In this document: positions 7,895-15,593 of the stretch, in pieces
Numbering within the stretch: the first letter of the stretch is position 1
Layout: each line of letters starts with the position of its first letter
Notes under the pieces: model-generated
The model's database searches: none
What the model was told of the DNA's origin: nothing
The model's input: the letters and a program-made list of their open reading frames with translations, nothing else
Program-made: the position numbers and the translations under genes
Source of the DNA: an uncultured Spirochaetales bacterium
GTDB lineage: Bacteria > Spirochaetota > Spirochaetia > Sphaerochaetales > Sphaerochaetaceae
Assembly: GCA_934277975.1 (NCBI GenBank)
Contig: CAKQWE010000003.1
Span: 62,001 to 126,000 of the forward strand
Length of the DNA stretch: 64,000 nt
Direction of reading: 5' to 3'

Positions 7895-9199
7895 ATGAGC
7901 GACATCAATAGTAGACTCAAGCCAATGGGCCTTATGGCATCTGATATCATGATTCCAAAGAAGGGTACTGACCTTTCCAAGTGGGCGGTCGTGGCATGCG
8001 ACCAGTACACATCCGAGAGGGGATACTGGGAGGATGTCTCCAAACTTGTTGGAGATGCACCTTCCACACTGCGCCTTATCTTCCCTGAGTGCTATCTTGA
8101 AGACGGCGACTCCAAGGAGAGGATCGAAAACATAAACAAGACGATGAAGTCCTATGTTGATGCCAATCTCTTCGACACATACGCAAGGACCTTCTTCCTT
8201 GTAAAGCGTACATGCTCAGGTGTCTCAAGGTGGGGCCTTATTGTCGCCCTTGACCTTGACCGCTACAGCTGGGAGAAGGATTCCAAGAGCCTCATAAGGG
8301 CTACTGAGGGTACGATCCTTTCCAGAATCCCGCCAAGAAAGGAGATAAGAAAGGATGCTCCTCTTGAAATCCCTCATATCATGGTTCTCATAAGCGATGA
8401 GAAGAGGTCCGTCATAGAGCCTCTTGCTGCAAAGACGAGCGGTCTCAAGGAAGTGTACGACTTCGACCTCATGATGAACGGCGGACATCTTCAGGCTTGG
8501 GCTGTGGATGCTTCCAACGACATGGATGCCGTTGCAGATGCATTCGAAGCCCTCACCAATGGTTTGGACAAGTCGAATCCTCTCCTCTTTGCAATGGGTG
8601 ATGGAAACCATAGCTTTGCAACCGCAAAGAGCTGCTGGGAGGACATAAAGGCGAACCTTACGGAAGAGGAGAGGAAGAACCATCCTGCAAGGTTCTGTCT
8701 TGTGGAGCTTGAGAACATATTCGACCCAGGCCTTGTATTCGAGCCTATCCATAGGGTCCTTTTCAACGTTCCGGAGGATGTGTTCATGGAGGAGCTTTCC
8801 AGGAATGCAGCGAAGGTCAATGTCGAGAAGGTTGGATGCCGCAACTGCATTGCAAAGAAGATAGAGAACCAGGATGTTCAGAGCTTTGGGTACTGCACCA
8901 AGGACAAGCATGTTGTCGTGACGCTTGAGAAACCGTCTGCGAACATAGCAGCGGGAACGCTCCAGAAGGTCATAGATGCACTCATTGCAAAGGGTTACAG
9001 CGTTGACTACATACATGGTGCAGATGTCACGGACAAGCTTGGAAGCGAGGACGGCAACATTGGGCTGTTCCTTCCTGCAATAGACAAAGGGACGTTCTTT
9101 GAGACCATAGTCAAGGATGGTGCCCTTCCAAGGAAGACCTTCAGCATGGGTGAAGCCAATGAGAAGCGCTTCTACATGGAAGCGAGGAAGATAAAGTAG
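7895..9199 (+). CDS. DUF1015 family protein
   Basis: A 434-residue cytoplasmic protein of the DUF1015 family, sometimes labelled 'SpoOJ/ParB-like' in databases without functional proof. Typical segments are KWAVVACDQYTSERGYW near residues 29-45 and the conserved FAMGDGNHSFATAK near 229-242. AAGAGGAC lies just upstream of the ATG. The function is unknown. In some genomes the family sits near amino-acid metabolism genes; here an amino-acid permease follows after a short repeat-bearing gap. Confidence 0.85.
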   Translation: MSDINSRLKPMGLMASDIMIPKKGTDLSKWAVVACDQYTSERGYWEDVSKLVGDAPSTLRLIFPECYLEDGDSKERIENINKTMKSYVDANLFDTYARTFFLVKRTCSGVSRWGLIVALDLDRYSWEKDSKSLIRATEGTILSRIPPRKEIRKDAPLEIPHIMVLISDEKRSVIEPLAAKTSGLKEVYDFDLMMNGGHLQAWAVDASNDMDAVADAFEALTNGLDKSNPLLFAMGDGNHSFATAKSCWEDIKANLTEEERKNHPARFCLVELENIFDPGLVFEPIHRVLFNVPEDVFMEELSRNAAKVNVEKVGCRNCIAKKIENQDVQSFGYCTKDKHVVVTLEKPSANIAAGTLQKVIDALIAKGYSVDYIHGADVTDKLGSEDGNIGLFLPAIDKGTFFETIVKDGALPRKTFSMGEANEKRFYMEARKIK

Positions 9200-9200
9200 T

Positions 9201-9233
9201 TTTTGAATCTATTTTGAATCTATTTTGAATCTA
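9201..9233 (+). repeat. Three tandem 11-bp repeats
   Basis: Three exact copies of ttttgaatcta lie between the DUF1015 stop (9199) and the permease start. The 11-bp period is close to one turn of DNA, so the same face repeats. It could be an upstream activating A+T element or a protein-binding array. Confidence 0.85.
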
Positions 9234-9252
9234 TAGAGATAAAGTGGACGCG

Positions 9253-10650
9253 ATGGACAACAGACTTGAAAAAAGATACGACCTGAAGACTGCAGTCTCA
9301 ATGGTCATAGGCATCGTGATTGGTTCAGGGGTCTTCTTCAAGGCCGTAAAGGTCCTGAGCCTTACGGGTGGCAGCATGGGGCACAGCCTTCTTGTCATTG
9401 GAGCCGTTGGACTTATATGTGTGGTTTGCTCATGTGTTTTTGCAGAGATGGGCACGAAATACGTAAAGTGCAACGGTGTTGTGGACTATGCCGAGGCATC
9501 CTTGGGGCAGGGCTTTGCATACTGCATGGGATGGTTCATGTCTGCCATATACTATCCTGTCATAGGCTCGACTCTTGCGTATATTTCCGCACGCTACACA
9601 TGCATGCTGCTTGGCCTTGAGTCCTTTGGTCAGGCCAATATGTCCATTGCAATCCTCTATTTGGTGTTGGCCGTCGTAATAAACTCCCTTTCTCCAAGGA
9701 TTGCCGGAAAGATGCAGGTGAGCATGACGGTTGCAAAGCTTGTGCCGCTCGTTGTGATGGGCGTGGTGGGTACGATCGTTGGCCTTGTCAACGGAAATGG
9801 AATACGCATATTCACGGACACCTCCGCAGCTGGCATATCACAGGGTGGAGGGTTCTTTGCAGCCGTGTGTGCCTTTGCATTCTCCTACGAAGGCTGGATC
9901 ATTGCAACGACGATAAACTCAGAGCTCAAGAATCCAAAGAGAGACCTCCCTTTGGCTTTGGTGGGTGGTGCCTTGTTCTGTACGATCATCTATATGCTCT
10001 ACACCTATTCCATGAGCGCCACGATGAACGCCGCCCAGATCGTCGAAGCCGGAGACTGGCTTCCAAAGATTGCATTCTCAAGGCTTTTCCATAGCAATGC
10101 AGCAGGGACCATTGTGTTCGTATTCATCATCGTCTCATGCCTTGGCACCACGAACGGTGTCATTCTTGGCTGCATGAGAGGATTCTACTCCATAGCAGTA
10201 AGAGGGCAGGGGCCAAAGCCATCCTTCATTGCGGAGGTCGATAAGTCCACGGGAATGCCTTTGAAGTCCTGTCTCCTTGGACTTGCCGTATGTGCATTCT
10301 GGCTGTTCCAGTGCGGAGCCCTCTTCTTCAACGGGCCTCTTGTCATGAACACTACGGGCAATCCCCTTTGGCTCATGGCCTGGGAGGCCGATGAAATAGT
10401 CATAGTCACCCAATATGCACTCTACATTCCAATCTTCGTGCACCTTATAGTCAGGGAAAGGCAGTTCAGCCCGTTCAAGAGGTTCGTACTTCCCACGCTT
10501 GGAATAGGAGCGTGCCTTTTCATGTGCTTCTGCTGCTGGAAGTCGTATGGAACGTATCTTACCGTCTCATACCTAGTCGTGTTTGCCATAATCATGGGCA
10601 TTGGAGCTTTCTTCTACAGAAAGAATCCAAACAGGGAGCTTTTGCAGTAG
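9253..10650 (+). CDS. APC-superfamily amino-acid permease
   Basis: A 465-residue membrane transporter with about twelve hydrophobic helices. The N-terminal AVSMVIGIVIGSGVFFK carries the GxGIGSGxF-like signature of the amino-acid/polyamine/organocation superfamily, and SYEGWIIATTINSELKNPKRDLP is the conserved segment after helix 6. The substrate cannot be told from the sequence. The start is ambiguous: GTG at 9244 or ATG at 9253 in the same frame, with weak ribosome sites for both. It follows the 11-bp repeat array. Confidence 0.88.
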   Translation: MDNRLEKRYDLKTAVSMVIGIVIGSGVFFKAVKVLSLTGGSMGHSLLVIGAVGLICVVCSCVFAEMGTKYVKCNGVVDYAEASLGQGFAYCMGWFMSAIYYPVIGSTLAYISARYTCMLLGLESFGQANMSIAILYLVLAVVINSLSPRIAGKMQVSMTVAKLVPLVVMGVVGTIVGLVNGNGIRIFTDTSAAGISQGGGFFAAVCAFAFSYEGWIIATTINSELKNPKRDLPLALVGGALFCTIIYMLYTYSMSATMNAAQIVEAGDWLPKIAFSRLFHSNAAGTIVFVFIIVSCLGTTNGVILGCMRGFYSIAVRGQGPKPSFIAEVDKSTGMPLKSCLLGLAVCAFWLFQCGALFFNGPLVMNTTGNPLWLMAWEADEIVIVTQYALYIPIFVHLIVRERQFSPFKRFVLPTLGIGACLFMCFCCWKSYGTYLTVSYLVVFAIIMGIGAFFYRKNPNRELLQ

Positions 10651-10763
10651 ATCGTTGCAGTTTGTTGTTTTTTGCTGAATTTTCAAAAAAAGAGATTTGA
10701 GGGGTTTTCACTGTTGGAGTTTTCTGTTAGTCTCCACCAGAAAAGAAGAGCGGAGGTTCACCT

Positions 10764-10886
10764 ATGAAGTGGGTTTTCTTAAATTCCCTGCGAAAAAGGA
10801 AGTTCAAGACCATAGGGGTTTCTTTTTCCCTTCAATCGTTTTTGTTTTGGAATCGTGTCAGCCATTTTTGGCTGACTTTTTTTTGA
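10764..10886 (+). CDS. Leader peptide of uraA (40 codons), pyrBI-leader-like
   Basis: A short ORF missed by length cut-offs. GGAGG (10752-10756) lies seven bases before the ATG, as good a ribosome site as any in the window. The product begins MKWVFLNSLRKRKFK and ends HFWLTFF; the basic N-half and Phe/Trp-rich C-half look non-enzymatic. Codons 20-29 are read from a U-rich stretch. Codons 32-40 are the terminator hairpin and its T-run, and the TGA directly follows the T-run. This matches the design of the E. coli pyrBI leader, where a ribosome close behind a stalled polymerase blocks termination when UTP is low. The function is inferred. Confidence 0.65.
   Translation: MKWVFLNSLRKRKFKTIGVSFSLQSFLFWNRVSHFWLTFF
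10857..10884 (+). terminator. Intrinsic terminator/attenuator upstream of uraA
   Basis: A perfect 8-bp stem GTCAGCCA / TGGCTGAC (10857-10864 and 10869-10876), a TTTT loop, then eight T residues (10877-10884). It lies 35 bases before the uraA start and inside the leader ORF. No upstream sequence complementary to its 5' arm is visible, so a simple mutually exclusive antiterminator is not evident. Confidence 0.85.
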
Positions 10887-10919
10887 CCTTTTGCCAAGGT
10901 ATCGCCAAGGAGGATGACA

Positions 10920-12314
10920 ATGGGCAATTTGGAAAAACAACAGGGCAATGGAAAGGCAATCAGGGACGCACGGCAGCTTGGAACTCCAAAGATGCTGGTA
11001 TTGGGGCTGCAGCACATGTTCGCGATGTTTGGTGCAACGGTGCTTGTACCAATTCTCGTAAACGGGTACGGACTTCCTTTGTCCATACAGACAACGCTCT
11101 TCATGGCTGGTCTTGGAACGCTCATGTTCCACTTCATAACCAAGTGGAAGGTTCCGGCCTTCTTGGGTTCATCGTTCGCCTTCCTTGGCGGATATGCAGC
11201 GGTTGCAGCCCTGTCGGTTGGAAAATATGCAGGTATGAGCGGTGCTGAGAAGCTCCAGTACGCAGGCGGCGGAATAGTGGTTGCCGGAATCCTCTACATG
11301 GTTCTGGCCCTTGTGATAAAGGTCGTAGGGGTCAAGAAGGTCATGAGGTTCCTCCCCCCAATCGTCACAGGTCCAATCATAATTCTAATAGGTCTCAACC
11401 TTGCACCGTCTGCAGTGTCCAATGCATCAACATGCTGGCCTCTTGCGCTTGCCGCAATGGCAATAGTGGTGGCCGCCAACATATGGGGCAAGGGGATGGT
11501 CAAGATAATCCCAATCCTTCTTGGTGTAGTAGGGTCCTACATAATAGCCGTGATAGCCAACGCTTTTGGAGCAACGACGGCAACCGGCTCTCCTTTGGTT
11601 GATTTCAGCGCCCTTGCAGGTGCAAAGCTCATAGGACTGCAGCCGTTTGTGACCAACTTTGCAGGCAGCGTGTGCAAGTTCGACCTCACCGCAATCCTTG
11701 TCATGGCTCCTATCTCCATAGCATCCATGATGGAGCATATAGGGGATGTCTCCGCCATATCCGCAACGGTTGGAGAGAAGTTCATAGAGGATCCAGGCCT
11801 TCACAGAACCCTCATAGGCGATGGTCTTGCAACATCCTTCGCCGCTGCGTTCGGTGGCCCTGCGAACACCACATACGGTGAAAACACTGGTGTTTTGGTA
11901 CTCTCAGGCGTCTATGACCCAAGAGTGATACGCCTTGCCGCCATCTACGCAATAGTGCTTTCATTTTCACCGGCCTTCGCAGCGCTTGTGAACTCAATGC
12001 CCGCTGCAATCATAGGAGGTGTGTCCTTCATACTGTACGGGATGATATCTGCAATAGGAATCAGGAACGTGGTCGAGAACAGGGTCGACTTCACGCAGTC
12101 CAGAAACCTCATCATTGGAGCCGTCATCCTGGTGTGCGGCCTTGGCTTCACAAACGGCATCACGTTCAGCATTGGAAGCGCACACATCACGCTCACATCC
12201 CTTGCAATCGCATCAATAGCAGGAATCCTCCTCAATGCAATCCTTCCCGGCAAGGACTATGAGTTTGGGTCCGATATCTCTGAGGGTAGGTCTGGGGACT
12301 TTGGAAGGTATTGA
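10920..12314 (+). CDS. uraA: Uracil/xanthine permease, NCS2 family
   Basis: A 464-residue nucleobase:cation symporter. Typical NCS2 segments are LGLQHMFAMFGATVLVPIL near residues 27-45, the long central region with HIGDVSAISATVGE, and GGPANTTYGENTGVLVLSG near 317-336. Uracil is the likely substrate, given the pyrimidine-type leader. Two in-frame ATGs exist; the one at 10920 is chosen because AAGGAGG abuts the first (10914) with no spacing but is six bases from the second. Expression is probably controlled by the attenuator just upstream. Confidence 0.92.
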   Translation: MGNLEKQQGNGKAIRDARQLGTPKMLVLGLQHMFAMFGATVLVPILVNGYGLPLSIQTTLFMAGLGTLMFHFITKWKVPAFLGSSFAFLGGYAAVAALSVGKYAGMSGAEKLQYAGGGIVVAGILYMVLALVIKVVGVKKVMRFLPPIVTGPIIILIGLNLAPSAVSNASTCWPLALAAMAIVVAANIWGKGMVKIIPILLGVVGSYIIAVIANAFGATTATGSPLVDFSALAGAKLIGLQPFVTNFAGSVCKFDLTAILVMAPISIASMMEHIGDVSAISATVGEKFIEDPGLHRTLIGDGLATSFAAAFGGPANTTYGENTGVLVLSGVYDPRVIRLAAIYAIVLSFSPAFAALVNSMPAAIIGGVSFILYGMISAIGIRNVVENRVDFTQSRNLIIGAVILVCGLGFTNGITFSIGSAHITLTSLAIASIAGILLNAILPGKDYEFGSDISEGRSGDFGRY

Positions 12315-12386
12315 TTGCAAAGCCATCCTAGGTTGGCAATCCTGGAATTGCTTCCTGGAATGGCGCAAAAAAGTTTTCGTAGGTAC

Positions 12387-12415
12387 TTGAAAAAGTCCAC
12401 GAACTTTTGTACAGT
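12387..12415 (+). promoter_or_regulatory. Promoter of tRNA-Thr
   Basis: TTGAAA (12387-12392), a 17-base spacer, and TACAGT (12410-12415). The predicted start near 12422 is about 15 bases before the mature tRNA. Confidence 0.65.
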
Positions 12416-12436
12416 GGCATCTGTCGCAAGACGAAT

Positions 12437-12510
12437 GCCACCTTAGCTCAGTTGGCCAGAGCACGTGACTTGTAATCTCGGGGTCGTCAGTTCGAATCCG
12501 ACAGGTGGCT
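12437..12510 (+). tRNA. tRNA-Thr (anticodon TGT)
   Basis: Acceptor arms GCCACCT and AGGTGGC (12437-12443 and 12503-12509) pair perfectly. The D-arm has GCTC/GAGC, the anticodon loop reads CTTGTAA, and TTCGAAT forms the T-loop. The anticodon stem and T-stem each seem to hold one mismatch. CCA is not encoded. A terminator follows eight bases after the end. Confidence 0.95.
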
Positions 12511-12517
12511 AAGCACA

Positions 12518-12546
12518 GGGAACCTTTTTCAAGGTTCCCTTTTTTC
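12518..12546 (+). terminator. Intrinsic terminator after tRNA-Thr
   Basis: Stem GGGAACCTT / AAGGTTCCC (12518-12526 and 12531-12539) with a 4-base loop, followed by a run of T residues. Confidence 0.9.
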
Positions 12547-12663
12547 TTGGTCCTTTGGTCATCTACTGCGTCGGTTCACTCAGGTCGTACATCTCAGTAC
12601 TGCCCTTCGTTCCCGTCCTTGTAGCTGAGCCAAAATACCGGCGAAAAGCTTCTTGGTCCTTTG
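12544..12663. repeat. 14-bp direct repeat flanking a 92-bp spacer
   Basis: TTCTTGGTCCTTTG occurs at 12544-12557 and again at 12650-12663. The first copy is at the end of the tRNA-Thr terminator and the second abuts the stop of the Rpn pseudogene. No gene is seen between the copies. It may mark a recombination or insertion footprint. Confidence 0.7.
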
Positions 12664-12664
12664 A

Positions 12665-13092
12665 TTACTTGATGTTGTTGACCTCTTCAACGCTCATGTT
12701 GGCAGCCTTGGCTATGATCTCAGCGGGAACACCTTGTTCCTTGAGGCTCTTTGCCATACGGTTTATCTCGTTGGTCTCACCAATGGAGACACCTTCAGCT
12801 CTGCCAATGGAGATTCCTTCATTGATTCCTTCAGACTTTCCATCCTTGTATTTCTCAATGAGGTTCAGTTCGTATTTCATATAGCCCTGCCTCCAATCTT
12901 CGTCCCCGTTTATGTCAAGGACGTACCTGTCCAGCCTCTTCACGAATTCGTCGCCGCTGTCCTCTCAGGTGCCTATCGAGGACACCCCTCCGTTGAGGTA
13001 CCTGAAGAATGCATCCATCGCACGGCTGGAGTCTCCTACGGAGCCTTTCGTGTTCACGAATATAGTATACCTGCCGTCGTCCAAAGGCAATG
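12665..13092 (-). pseudogene. Rpn family nuclease/transposase, truncated and interrupted
   Basis: The remnant is homologous to the C-terminal half of the intact gene at 15594-16466. It reads LPLDDGRYTIFVNTKG, then AFFRYLNGGVSSIG, then an in-frame TGA at 12965-12967, then FVKRLDRYVLDING and the terminal MAKSLKEQGVP segment. The N-terminal catalytic PD-(D/E)XK region is missing. The last 30 or so residues differ from the intact copy at about one position, and the DNA of that 3' segment is almost identical. The rest is much more diverged, which hints at local gene conversion or selection on the tail. Confidence 0.75.
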
Positions 13093-13376
13093 ATGTCAGA
13101 AGCAGGCTTAGAAATACCGGATTGTTCAATACTCTGCTGGATTACCTAAGTCCTGACATAATTCTGGTTTCCACGAATAGAGCAGTTTTCGATGAAGTGT
13201 TTGGAGATTTCGCCTTCGAAGGTGAAAGATATCAGAACCCTGATAATCCAACCATTCTTTATGTCCGGAAGTATAGACGAGGGTCTCAGGTTCTGTTTTG
13301 GATTTTCAACAACCGAGGTATGGCGTTTGGACCTAGGTTTGATTTCATAGCAAATAGCATCAAGGATTTGGAATAG
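13093..13376 (+). pseudogene. C-terminal fragment of an unrecognised protein
   Basis: An open plus-strand frame with protein-like composition (YLSPDIILVSTNRAVFDEVFG, FWIFNNRGMAFGPR) ends in TAG. Upstream the same frame is the antisense of the Rpn remnant and has no convincing start or ribosome site. It therefore looks like the 3' part of a gene whose 5' end was lost at a junction near 13093. It ends 61 bases before the next plus-strand gene and may once have been its operon partner. No family is recognised. Confidence 0.45.
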
Positions 13377-13437
13377 CTCGTTTTTCCGTCTGTTTGATTG
13401 GAAAAGCGAAATTAGATAGTGATAAGGAGAAGAAAGA

Positions 13438-14040
13438 ATGTCAGAGACTTTACATGACAGATTGTTTGAGGACTTGGTCTTTTTGTATTCAACGGAGTGC
13501 AGGTTCAGCGATGAGATGAAAGACCAGATAAAGAAAGACATGGCTTGGATGTGGACGGATCATGCGAACTTTCAAGAAAAGAGAAAAGCCAAGTATCTAG
13601 GATGTGGCTTCTGGTCCAAGGAAGCTTTGGATGTATTGTATGAAATGGACTGGAAAACACTTAAACCTAACAGAAGGAAAACAAGAGTCAACTATCAAAG
13701 TATTCTTCGTCATGACCATGTTTACCCAAGAAAAGACTTCAAAGAATCCTGCGATGCATTTTTCAAACACGACCATTCGGAGAATGATTTGCACGAATTC
13801 AAGGAAAAGCTTGAAGAGTTCTTCTGTGGATGTGTCATCACGAAGGAAGAAGATCGCCGTTTGCCACGAGGTGCCAGTGAACACATAGATGTTTGTTCTC
13901 TTTCTCCAAATGAGTATTGGTCAAGATATAGAAACTACAACGAAGCCCATAAAGACAAGCCAGTCGAAGTCTATAAATGCGAATGGGAGCTCAACGGCAG
14001 GAGTTGGAATCTGGTATGCGTAAGCAAGGTGGAGATGTAA
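13438..14040 (+). CDS. Hypothetical protein (accessory)
   Basis: A 200-residue soluble protein with AAGGAGAAG just upstream of the ATG. It is rich in Lys, Glu, Asp, Phe and Trp, with several His/Cys positions (HDHVYPRKDF, FFCGCVITKEEDRRLP). The HDHVYPR segment recalls histidine-containing nuclease-like motifs, but that is not enough for a call. The base composition is lower in G+C than in neighbouring housekeeping genes, suggesting acquisition. It sits in the tRNA-bounded island next to other mobile or defence-like genes. Function unknown. Confidence 0.65.
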   Translation: MSETLHDRLFEDLVFLYSTECRFSDEMKDQIKKDMAWMWTDHANFQEKRKAKYLGCGFWSKEALDVLYEMDWKTLKPNRRKTRVNYQSILRHDHVYPRKDFKESCDAFFKHDHSENDLHEFKEKLEEFFCGCVITKEEDRRLPRGASEHIDVCSLSPNEYWSRYRNYNEAHKDKPVEVYKCEWELNGRSWNLVCVSKVEM

Positions 14041-14053
14041 TATTTCTATATCG

Positions 14054-14122
14054 AACATTTTTGCGGGTATACGCAGTTTTGTTCGATGGAACGGCGGGGT
14101 AGGGCAACCTCTCCGCCCGTTC
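14054..14122. repeat. 69-bp island repeat, copy A
   Basis: Matches copy B (15511-15579) at 63 of 69 positions in the same orientation. The first half holds an imperfect palindrome around GCGGGTATACGC. The second half folds as AACGGCGG ... CCGCCCGTT around the loop TAGGGCAACC. It lies 42 bases beyond the DUF4143 stop. Confidence 0.85.
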
Positions 14123-14163
14123 TGTAATCTCTCTGCAACCTTTTGATTTTGTCTATTTTGTAA

Positions 14164-15417
14164 CTACATTTCCAAACTTGCAGGATTCAGCAAGAAGTCG
14201 AAGATGCTCATGACCAGTACACCTCTGTCATTGTAGTACGGTGCTGGCGCATCCTTGGTGACTATGATTTTCTTGAAGGCATCTCCTGTCATCATCAGGG
14301 ATCGTTGCTCCTGCTCTATTTTCGCCTGGTCCGGAACGGAATAGGCTGACTGGATGTAGTAACGCCTGGAGCCTTTGTTGCATACGAAATCTATTTCATA
14401 CTGCCTGCGGGTGCTTCTATTGTCCTTGTCTTTGCCATTGGCCGTCACAACGCCTACGTCTACGTTGAACCCTCTGATTTTCAATTCGTTGAAGATGATG
14501 TTCTCCATCGTATGGGTTTCCTCCAACTGACGGAAGTTCAGCCTTGCATTGCGAAGTCCCATATCGGTGAAATAGTACTTGACTGGGGTGTTGATGTACT
14601 TCTTTCCTTTGACGTCATAGCGCACTGTACTGTCAATCAGAAATGCATCGCACAGGTATCCAATGTATTTGCCAATTGTCTCCTTGCTGATTGTTTTTTG
14701 CTTGATGCTTTTGAAGGTGGCTGACAGCTTTGTTGGATTGGTGAGGGACCCAATGGCTGAAGAAAGGATGTTCAACAGCTCTTCCAGTTCTTCACGGTTG
14801 CGAATTCTGTGCCTTCCTACGATGTCTGAGATATAGGTTTCTTCAAAAAGGGATTTAAGGAAAGTAATCTTTTCATCAGGCTCTTTGAACCGTAAGACAA
14901 GAGGAAGCCCTCCATAAAGCATATACTCGTCCCATCCATCCTGCTTTGTACCTGAGTAGACGGACATGAACTCGGAAAAGCTGAGTGGGAACATATGGAT
15001 TTCGTCGCCTCGGCCACGGAACTCTGTGATGACATCCTTTGACAGAAACCTGGCATTGCTTCCTGTCACGTATACATCGACATTCTCCATGCGGATGAGA
15101 CTGTTGAGGACAGCTTCGAACTCCTTCAGAAGCTGAACCTCATCAAGCAGGACGTAATACATCTTGTCGTCTGCAATTTGCCCTTTAAGATATGGCATCA
15201 AAACATATGGATCCTGATACCTCTTGTTTTCAAACGAATCGAAGGCAATCTCTATGATGTTTTTCCTGTCAACACCAGAGGAAAGGAGATGTTCTTTGAA
15301 AAGATTGAACAGCAGATAGGATTTTCCGCATCTACGGACACCTGTGACGACCTTGATGAGACCGTTGTGTTTTTTGCTTATGAGCTTGTTGAGGTAGATA
15401 TCTCTTCTTACGACCAT
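14164..15417 (-). CDS. DUF4143-type AAA ATPase
   Basis: A 417-residue protein of the archaeal-type ATPase/DUF4143 group, common in accessory regions of anaerobes. The P-loop is in GVRRCGKSYLLF near residues 25-36 and the Walker B segment is YVLLDEVQLL near 90-100. A sensor-like TGSNARFLS and a C-terminal DUF4143 region (YEIDFVCNK) follow, where the ExDFxC part looks nuclease-like. The ATG at 15417 is preferred over 15423 because AAGGA touches the earlier ATG but is six bases from the later one. Two palindromic repeat copies lie upstream and one downstream. The biological role of the family is not established. Confidence 0.85.
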   Translation of the reverse strand: MVVRRDIYLNKLISKKHNGLIKVVTGVRRCGKSYLLFNLFKEHLLSSGVDRKNIIEIAFDSFENKRYQDPYVLMPYLKGQIADDKMYYVLLDEVQLLKEFEAVLNSLIRMENVDVYVTGSNARFLSKDVITEFRGRGDEIHMFPLSFSEFMSVYSGTKQDGWDEYMLYGGLPLVLRFKEPDEKITFLKSLFEETYISDIVGRHRIRNREELEELLNILSSAIGSLTNPTKLSATFKSIKQKTISKETIGKYIGYLCDAFLIDSTVRYDVKGKKYINTPVKYYFTDMGLRNARLNFRQLEETHTMENIIFNELKIRGFNVDVGVVTANGKDKDNRSTRRQYEIDFVCNKGSRRYYIQSAYSVPDQAKIEQEQRSLMMTGDAFKKIIVTKDAPAPYYNDRGVLVMSIFDFLLNPASLEM

Positions 15418-15437
15418 GACCATTCCTTGTACTGGAT

Positions 15438-15468
15438 TTTTTTGCGTGTATACGCATTTTTGTACGAC
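15438..15468. repeat. Partial island repeat, copy C (palindromic half only)
   Basis: Repeats the first part of copies A and B: tttttgcgtgtatacgcat then ttttgtacga. The core TGCGT/ACGCA inverted repeat is at 15443-15456, about 25-40 bases before the DUF4143 start. That position suits an operator. Confidence 0.7.
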
Positions 15469-15510
15469 AGCATTATGTCTGGTGGTGAAAAATTTTGCAA
15501 TATCTTATTG

Positions 15511-15579
15511 AACGTTTTTGCGTGTACACGCATTTTTGTTCGATAGAACGGCGGAGTAGGGCAACCTCTCCGCCCGTTC
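15511..15579. repeat. 69-bp island repeat, copy B
   Basis: Carries the perfect 14-bp palindrome TGCGTGTACACGCA (15519-15532) and the GC-rich hairpin AACGGCGGAG ... CTCCGCCCGTT. It sits 15 bases beyond the stop of the intact Rpn gene and about 95-160 bases upstream of the DUF4143 start. Confidence 0.85.
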
Positions 15580-15593
15580 CATCTTCCTTTTGA

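Noticed and set aside
10651..10763. Purine or PyrR-type riboswitch before uraA
   Set aside because: The conserved cores of these elements and an antiterminator complementary to the terminator were looked for and not seen.
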